Assembly (NCBI RefSeq): GCF_000876655.1
Contig: NZ_JYCN01000004.1
Span: forward strand, 62,001-126,000
DNA length: 64,000 nt
Direction: 5' to 3'
From: Arthrobacter sp. SPG23
GTDB taxonomy: Bacteria > Actinomycetota > Actinomycetes > Actinomycetales > Micrococcaceae
Shown here piece by piece: positions 58,871 through 64,000 of this stretch. The notes below the pieces were generated by a model that saw only the letters and a program-made list of their open reading frames with translations, was not told the origin of the DNA and made no database searches. Numbering within the stretch: the first letter of the stretch is position 1; the number at the start of each line of letters is the position of its first letter. The position numbers were made by a program, and so were the translations under genes.

Positions 58871-58909
58871 TGGCAACCGCTTGCCATTTGATTGCCAAGT
58901 GATTAGGAT
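58871..58909 (+). promoter_or_regulatory. Promoter with overlapping LacI-type operator before the symporter operon
   Basis: Operator TGGCAACCGCTTGCCA (58871-58886) overlaps -35 TTGCCA; after 17 bases comes -10 TAGGAT (58904-58909). A leader of about 120 bases follows before the start codon. Confidence 0.75.
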
Positions 58910-59039
58910 TACAACAAGAGCTAGTGGCGGGATCCCGGGGCTTCGCACCCGCCGGACGCTCAGGACTTTCCAAGCACCAAGCATTTTCACAATTTTCTGC
59001 CGGCTCCACGGGGCGGGCACCGGGTAAAGGAGCCCAATA

Positions 59040-60503
59040 ATGAAAAAGCTGAGCAAGCTAAGCATCGTCGGCTACGGCGCCGGCGATGCCGCCAACAACC
59101 TGGCCTTCACCACCGCCACCATGTTCCTCCTGGTCTACTACACGGACGTTGCAGGAATCTCGGCCGCCGCGGCAGGCACCCTTCTCCTGGTGGTCAGGAT
59201 CTTTGATGCCTTCGCCGACGTTTTCGCCGGGCGCATGGTGGACCGCACCTTCAGCAAGCGTTTCGGGAAGTTCCGCCCGTTCATCATGTTCGGCTCCATC
59301 CCGCTGCTGCTCCTGAGCGTGGCAACGTTCTCCGTGCCGCAGCTGGGCGAATCCGGCACCCTGCTCTACGCCTATGTCACCTACGCGGCACTCGGCCTGG
59401 CCTATAGCCTGGTCAACATCCCCTATGGCTCGCTGGCCGGTGCCATGACCCAGGACCCGGGGGAGCGGGCCAAGCTTGGCTCCGCCCGCATGGTGGGCGG
59501 CCTGCTGGTGGGTTCGGCCCTTGGCATTTTCGTGGCACCGCTGATCAAGCCCGGCGCCGACCTGCAGGGAACGTTCACCACCATCACCCTGCTGTTCGTG
59601 GTGATCGGTGCGGCCCTCTACTTCTTCACCGTGATGACCGCCAAGGAACGCGTCCACCGCGCCGTCCCGAACGTCTCGGTCAGGCAGAGCATGGAAACCC
59701 TGAAGGGCAACAAGCCCCTCCTGATGCTGTGCATCAGCTCCTTCTTCTTCCTCTCCGGCTACCTGGCGCTGACCTCGGTGCAGCTCTACTACCTGCGCGA
59801 TGTCCTGGGCCGCCTTGACCTGTACCCGGTGCTGTCCATCATCCAGCTGGCGGCCACCTTCGTGCTGGCCGGGTTCATGCCCAGGCTGGTCCGCACCATC
59901 GGCAAGAAGCGCGTCTACATCTACTCGTCAGTGCTCACCGTCATCGGCGGCGCCATCATCTTCTTCACCCCTGCCGGCCAGATCTGGATCGGTTTCTCCG
60001 GCCTCGTGATCAGCCTCGTGGGCGTCCTCGCCGTCAACATCGTGGTGTGGGCCCTGGAGGCCGACACCGTGGAATACGGCGAATGGAAGACCGGCGTCCG
60101 GACCGAGGGCATCACCTACGCCCTGTTCTCCTTCACCCGCAAGACCGGCCAGGCCGTAGGCGGCGCCCTCGCCGCCTACGCACTGGCACTGGGCGGCTAC
60201 AAGTCCGGCGGTGCACAGACTGCCGACGCCCTCTTCGGAATCCAGCTCGCGGCCGGCGCCATACCCGCAGTGCTGACCATCCTCGCCGTCCTGGTCATGT
60301 CCAAGTACAAGCTCACGGACGCCATGCACGCCGAAATCCTCACCGAAATCCAGGCACGCCGCACCAGCGGCGAAGCCGCCGCCTCGGAGGCAGCTCCGGA
60401 ATCAGCCTCGGAGGCAGCTCCGGACGCCGCCTCGGAGGCAGCTCCGGACGCCGCAGGCAAAACCGCTGCCGCCGCCAAGCCTCTCCCCACCTCCACCAAC
60501 TAA
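59040..60503 (+). CDS. GPH-family (glycoside-pentoside-hexuronide) cation symporter
   Basis: A 487-residue MFS-type membrane protein with 12 predicted helices. SIVGYGAGDAANNLAFTTAT, IFDAFADVFAGRMVDRTFSK (family motif DAxxDxxxGxxxD), FGKFRPFIMFG and EADTVEYGEWKTGVRTEGIT are hallmarks of GPH transporters such as UidB and YihO. It imports glucuronides or related sugars with H+ or Na+. The last 45 residues are a cytoplasmic tail of Ala/Ser/Glu/Pro repeats. First gene of an operon with mannonate dehydratase and the kinase-GH3 fusion. Confidence 0.92.
   Translation: MKKLSKLSIVGYGAGDAANNLAFTTATMFLLVYYTDVAGISAAAAGTLLLVVRIFDAFADVFAGRMVDRTFSKRFGKFRPFIMFGSIPLLLLSVATFSVPQLGESGTLLYAYVTYAALGLAYSLVNIPYGSLAGAMTQDPGERAKLGSARMVGGLLVGSALGIFVAPLIKPGADLQGTFTTITLLFVVIGAALYFFTVMTAKERVHRAVPNVSVRQSMETLKGNKPLLMLCISSFFFLSGYLALTSVQLYYLRDVLGRLDLYPVLSIIQLAATFVLAGFMPRLVRTIGKKRVYIYSSVLTVIGGAIIFFTPAGQIWIGFSGLVISLVGVLAVNIVVWALEADTVEYGEWKTGVRTEGITYALFSFTRKTGQAVGGALAAYALALGGYKSGGAQTADALFGIQLAAGAIPAVLTILAVLVMSKYKLTDAMHAEILTEIQARRTSGEAAASEAAPESASEAAPDAASEAAPDAAGKTAAAAKPLPTSTN
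60381..60452. repeat. 24-bp tandem repeat in the symporter tail
   Basis: Three copies of GCCTCGGAGGCAGCTCCGGA plus four variable bases, encoding the eight-residue unit ASEAAPDA/ASEAAPES. Copy number can change without a frameshift. Confidence 0.85.
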
Positions 60504-60536
60504 GCCTCGCCCCAGCCCCGCTCGAAAGGAACAGCT

Positions 60537-61766
60537 GTGAAAATCATTGCCGCGGAAGTCTTCGTGACAAGCCCTTCCCGTAACTTCGTGACCCTCCGGA
60601 TCACCACGGAGGACGGCGTGACCGGCATCGGTGACGCCACCCTGAACGGCCGCGAACTCGCCGTCGCCGCCTACCTCAAGGAGCACGTCGCCCAGCTGCT
60701 GATCGGCAAGGACCCGCACCGGATCGAGGACACCTGGCAGTTCCTGTACCGGTCCTCGTACTGGCGCCGCGGCCCGGTGACCATGGCAGCGATCGCCGCC
60801 GTGGACATGGCCCTCTGGGACATCAAGGGCAAAATGGCCGGCATGCCGGTCTACCAGCTCCTCGGCGGGGCTTCCCGCAACGGCCTGCGCGCTTACGGCC
60901 ATGCCTCCGGCGCGGACATCCCCTCGCTGTTCGACTCCGTCCGCGAGCACCTGGAACTCGGCTACAAGTCGGTCCGCATCCAGACCGCCGTCCCCGGCAT
61001 CAAGGCCGTTTACGGCGTGGCCGCCCAGGCCCAGGCCTCCGGTGAGCGCTACGACTACGAGCCCGCCGGCCGCGGCGCCTTCCCGGTGGAGGAGGACTGG
61101 GACACCCGCGCATACCTGCGGCACCTGCCCACCGTGTTCGAAGCCGTCCGGAACGAATTCGGCCCGGAACTGCCGCTGCTGCACGACGGCCACCACCGGA
61201 TGACCCCGATCCAGGCCGCCAAGCTGGGCAAGGCCCTGGAACCGTACGACCTGTTCTGGCTCGAGGACTGCACCCCGGCTGAAAACCAGGAAGCGCTGCG
61301 CTGGGTCCGCCATCACACCACCACCCCGCTGGCCATCGGTGAAATCTTCAACACGGTGTACGACTACCAGACCATCATCAAGGAACAGCTGATCGACTAC
61401 GTCCGGGCAGCCTCCACGCACTTCGGCGGCATTTCACCGCTGAAGAAGGTCATGGACTTCGCCGCGCAGTACCAGATCAAGTCCGGCTTCCACGGCCCCA
61501 CCGACATCTCCCCGGTGGGCTTCGCCGCGCAGCTTCACGTGGGCCTGGCCATCCACAACTACGGCATCCAGGAATACATGCAGCACTCGGACAAGACCAA
61601 CGAGGTCTTCGAACAGTCCATGACCTTCGTGGACGGCTACCTGCACCCGGGAGACAAGCCCGGCATCGGCGTCGAATTCAACGAGGAAGCCGCGGCCGCG
61701 TTCCCGTACCAGCAGGCCTACCTGCCCTACAACCGCCTCGTCGACGGCACAGTCCATGACTGGTGA
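60537..61766 (+). CDS. manD: Mannonate dehydratase, enolase superfamily (ManD/RspA type)
   Basis: A 409-residue protein with a GTG start after GAAAGGAACAGCT. Enolase-superfamily signs: [20 protein letters not shown], acid/base motif [15 protein letters not shown] (Asp and His), metal Glu in [14 protein letters not shown] and [13 protein letters not shown], then [20 protein letters not shown]. The HDGHHR and ISPVG motifs fit ManD, which dehydrates D-mannonate (sometimes D-gluconate) to 2-keto-3-deoxygluconate. The reductase two genes upstream makes mannonate, so the assignment fits the context. Confidence 0.88.
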   Translation: MKIIAAEVFVTSPSRNFVTLRITTEDGVTGIGDATLNGRELAVAAYLKEHVAQLLIGKDPHRIEDTWQFLYRSSYWRRGPVTMAAIAAVDMALWDIKGKMAGMPVYQLLGGASRNGLRAYGHASGADIPSLFDSVREHLELGYKSVRIQTAVPGIKAVYGVAAQAQASGERYDYEPAGRGAFPVEEDWDTRAYLRHLPTVFEAVRNEFGPELPLLHDGHHRMTPIQAAKLGKALEPYDLFWLEDCTPAENQEALRWVRHHTTTPLAIGEIFNTVYDYQTIIKEQLIDYVRAASTHFGGISPLKKVMDFAAQYQIKSGFHGPTDISPVGFAAQLHVGLAIHNYGIQEYMQHSDKTNEVFEQSMTFVDGYLHPGDKPGIGVEFNEEAAAAFPYQQAYLPYNRLVDGTVHDW

Positions 61767-61776
61767 GGCACGGCTC

Positions 61777-64000
61777 GTGACAACGCAAGATAAACGACAC
61801 CGCATCATCGTCATGGGGGTCTCCGGCTGCGGCAAGACCACCATCGGCGACCTCGTGGCCCGCGAACTGGGCGTACCGTTCCTCGACGGCGACTCCCTCC
61901 ACCCGGTGGAGAACGTCGCCAAGATGGCTGCCGGCACGCCCCTCACCGACGAGGACCGCTGGCCCTGGCTGGCCACCGTGGGCGCCGAGCTCGCCAACGC
62001 CGGCGACGGCGGCATGGTGCTTGCATGCTCCGCCCTGCGGCGCAGCTACCGCGACGCCATCCGGGAGCAGGCACCGGACACCGTGTTCCTGCACCTGCAC
62101 GGCAGCAAAGAGGTGCTGAGGGCACGGACTGAAGGGCGGACCGGCCACTTCATGCCGCCCGCCCTCCTCGATTCGCAGCTCGCCACCCTGGAACCGCTCG
62201 ACGCCGACGAAGCCGGCGTCGTGGTGGACATCGCCGCCCCGGTTGACCAGGTGGTGACCGAAGCGCTGGCGGGCCTCGCCCTCCTGAACGCTGCCGCCGT
62301 CGCCGGTTCCACGGCAGCGGGCACCCGCGAAGGTGCCGCCGGCACCCAGCCGCGGCAGTTCGACGTCGACCTCCAGGCCGCGCCGTTCAACCTCGACGAC
62401 GCAGCGGTTCAGTGGGTGAACAGCACCCTCGAGTCGATGAGCCTCGAGGAAAAGATCGGACAGCTGTTCATCAACCACAACAACGACTACTCCCCGGAGT
62501 ACCTCGACGGTGTGCTGGAGAACTACTACGTGGGCGGCATGCGCTACCGGCCCGGCCCCTCGGCCGCGGTGCAGGAACACATCCGCTACGCGCAGTCCAA
62601 GACCCGCATCCCGCTGCTGGTGGCCTCCAACCCGGAAATGGGGGGAGCCGGAAGCTGCGACGACGGGACGTTCGTGTCCACGCACCTGCAGGCCGGTTCG
62701 CACCCGGACAAGGCCATCGCCCGGCAGATGGGCCAGGTGGCCGGCGTCGAAACCGCGGCGCTGGGCTGCAACTGGGCCTTCGCGCCGATCGTGGACATCC
62801 ACTACAACTGGCGGAACACGGTCATCTCCACCCGGGCCTTCGGCAACACCCCGGAGATCGTGGTGGAGCGCGCCAAGGAGTACTTCGACGGCATCAGCGA
62901 GTCACCCACCGCCTGCGCCATGAAGCACTTCCCCGGCGACGGCATGGACGAGCGCGACCAGCACGTGGTCACGTCCTACAACACCCTTGGCTACGAGGAG
63001 TGGAACCGGACCTACGGGCACGTGTACCGCGAAATGATCGGCCACGGCGTGCAGTCCATCATGATCGGCCACATCGGCGCACCGGAACTGTCCCGGCACT
63101 TCCGCCCGGGCCTCGCGGACAAGGACATCAAGCCTGCCACGCTGGCGCCGGAACTGCTGCAGGACCTGCTCCGCGGCGAGCTGGGCTTCAACGGGCTGAT
63201 CCTCACGGACGCCTCGCAGATGATCGGGCTGACCCAGGCCATGAAGCGCAAGGACCTGGTGCCGGCCACCATCGCCGCCGGCTGCGACATGTTCCTGTTC
63301 TTCCGCAACCCGGCGGAGGACTTCCAGTACATGCTGGACGGCTACAAGTCCGGCGTCATCACCGAGCAGCGGCTGCAAGACGCGCTGCGCCGGATCCTGG
63401 GACTGAAAGCCTCCCTGGGCCTCCACCGGAAGGCACGCCACGAGCTGGTCCCGCCGGCGGACGCGCTCGCCGTGATCGGTTGCGACGCCCACCGGGCCAT
63501 TGCGGCAGAGATCGCGGACAAGACCGTCACCCTGGTCAAGGACACTGCCGGCAACCTGCCCATCACGCCGGAGACGCACAAGCGGATCCGCCTGTACGGC
63601 ATTTCCGGCGGCTCGGACTTCACCAGGGCTGACCCGCTGGCCTACCTGGACACCGTCAAGGCGGAGCTGGAGAATGCCGGCTTCGAGGTGCACCTGTTCA
63701 AGACGGCGGACCAGCGCGAGGCGGCAGGGGAGACCGGCGTGAACTTCATGTCGGTCATCTCGGAGGAAGCCACCGGCGACTACGCGGACAAGTACGACGC
63801 CGCCTTCGTGTTCGCCAACGTGAAGGGCTTCGCCCAGGAGGCAGCCATCCGGATCAAGTGGTCCACCCCGATGGCCGCGGAGATCCCGTGGTATGTCACC
63901 GAGGTCCCCACCGTGTTCGTCTCGCTCAACCAGCCCAACCACCTGATTGATGTGCCGATGGTGAAGACTGCCATCCACGCCCACGCAGGCTCGCCCGAGG
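61777..64000 (+). CDS. Gluconokinase fused in frame to a GH3 glycoside hydrolase, 3' end outside window
   Basis: I read every codon from the GTG to the window end and found no stop: at least 741 residues. Residues 1-170 are gluconokinase (P-loop MGVSGCGKTTIGDLVARE, FLDGDSLHPVENVAKMAAG, LACSALRRSYRDAIREQ, HFMPPALLDSQLATLEPL). An Ala/Gly/Thr linker (about 170-200) leads to a GH3 N-terminal domain: SLEEKIGQLFINHN, CAMKHFPGDGMDERDQH (His384) and LILTDASQMIGLTQAM, with D478 as likely nucleophile, then a GH3 C-terminal domain. No ATG or GTG with a ribosome binding site precedes the GH3 part. GTG lies ten bases after the manD stop; an ATG seven codons earlier overlaps manD. It should phosphorylate gluconate and hydrolyse a glycoside. 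Confidence 0.85.
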   Translation, partial: MTTQDKRHRIIVMGVSGCGKTTIGDLVARELGVPFLDGDSLHPVENVAKMAAGTPLTDEDRWPWLATVGAELANAGDGGMVLACSALRRSYRDAIREQAPDTVFLHLHGSKEVLRARTEGRTGHFMPPALLDSQLATLEPLDADEAGVVVDIAAPVDQVVTEALAGLALLNAAAVAGSTAAGTREGAAGTQPRQFDVDLQAAPFNLDDAAVQWVNSTLESMSLEEKIGQLFINHNNDYSPEYLDGVLENYYVGGMRYRPGPSAAVQEHIRYAQSKTRIPLLVASNPEMGGAGSCDDGTFVSTHLQAGSHPDKAIARQMGQVAGVETAALGCNWAFAPIVDIHYNWRNTVISTRAFGNTPEIVVERAKEYFDGISESPTACAMKHFPGDGMDERDQHVVTSYNTLGYEEWNRTYGHVYREMIGHGVQSIMIGHIGAPELSRHFRPGLADKDIKPATLAPELLQDLLRGELGFNGLILTDASQMIGLTQAMKRKDLVPATIAAGCDMFLFFRNPAEDFQYMLDGYKSGVITEQRLQDALRRILGLKASLGLHRKARHELVPPADALAVIGCDAHRAIAAEIADKTVTLVKDTAGNLPITPETHKRIRLYGISGGSDFTRADPLAYLDTVKAELENAGFEVHLFKTADQREAAGETGVNFMSVISEEATGDYADKYDAAFVFANVKGFAQEAAIRIKWSTPMAAEIPWYVTEVPTVFVSLNQPNHLIDVPMVKTAIHAHAGSPE

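Noticed and set aside
61434-62802. Two reverse-strand frames over the kinase-GH3 gene
   Set aside because: They are shadows of the uninterrupted plus-strand fusion frame, which carries all recognisable motifs.

Overview
This window is high-GC actinobacterial DNA, most likely from the Micrococcaceae (Arthrobacter/Pseudarthrobacter group). The reasons are the strong G/C third-position bias, frequent GTG starts, a HelR-type RNA polymerase recycling ATPase, a DinB2-like polymerase, and long divergently transcribed catabolic operons with LacI, IclR and MalT/LuxR regulators. No rRNA, tRNA, CRISPR array or insertion sequence was recognised.

Layout. (1) About 1-10 kb: the 3' part of helR, then scattered single-domain genes: two dihydrofolate-reductase-fold proteins, a DinB2-like polymerase, YCII, VOC and SRPBCC proteins, an alpha/beta hydrolase, and a patatin-like gene that has lost its catalytic Asp region. 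(2) About 6.7-17.9 kb: a low-density accessory stretch rich in very small membrane proteins, many under 60 residues but with good ribosome binding sites. A dispersed hairpin-containing intergenic repeat is interspersed, and a serine recombinase at 17.9 kb closes the stretch. (3) About 18.5-27 kb: cold-shock protein, hydrolase, a rifampicin-phosphotransferase-like dikinase, a diguanylate cyclase, a zinc alcohol dehydrogenase, an orphan NarL-type response regulator and an ankyrin lipoprotein.

(4) About 27-42 kb: a ketone-carboxylase island. Four genes encode two HyuA-like ATPase subunits, a zinc-ribbon gamma subunit and a HyuB-like catalytic subunit, followed by an unassigned fifth gene. This layout is closer to the alpha/alpha'/beta/gamma plus epsilon set of acetophenone carboxylase than to three-gene acetone carboxylase. 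Facing it are a MalT-like LuxR activator, an SCP-x-type thiolase (two apparent single-base insertions) and both subunits of a 3-oxoacid CoA-transferase, with an IclR regulator transcribed divergently. Together they read as ketone + CO2 -> 3-oxoacid -> 3-oxoacyl-CoA -> acetyl-CoA; acetone is the simplest substrate.

(5) About 42-64 kb: a two-domain cupredoxin and nadE, then a large sugar-acid/glycoside regulon. It has two LacI regulators, two pairs of TIM-barrel epimerase/isomerase plus Gfo/Idh/MocA oxidoreductase, a family-5 ABC importer (one gene fuses permease and ATPase), a GPH-family symporter, UxaC, a fructuronate-reductase-like enzyme, mannonate dehydratase, and an open reading frame leaving the window that fuses gluconokinase to a GH3 glycosidase. 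Four near-identical LacI-type operators sit in front of the transcription units, three of them overlapping recognisable -35 elements. The enzymes give glucuronate -> fructuronate -> mannonate -> 2-keto-3-deoxygluconate; KDG kinase and aldolase are not in the window.
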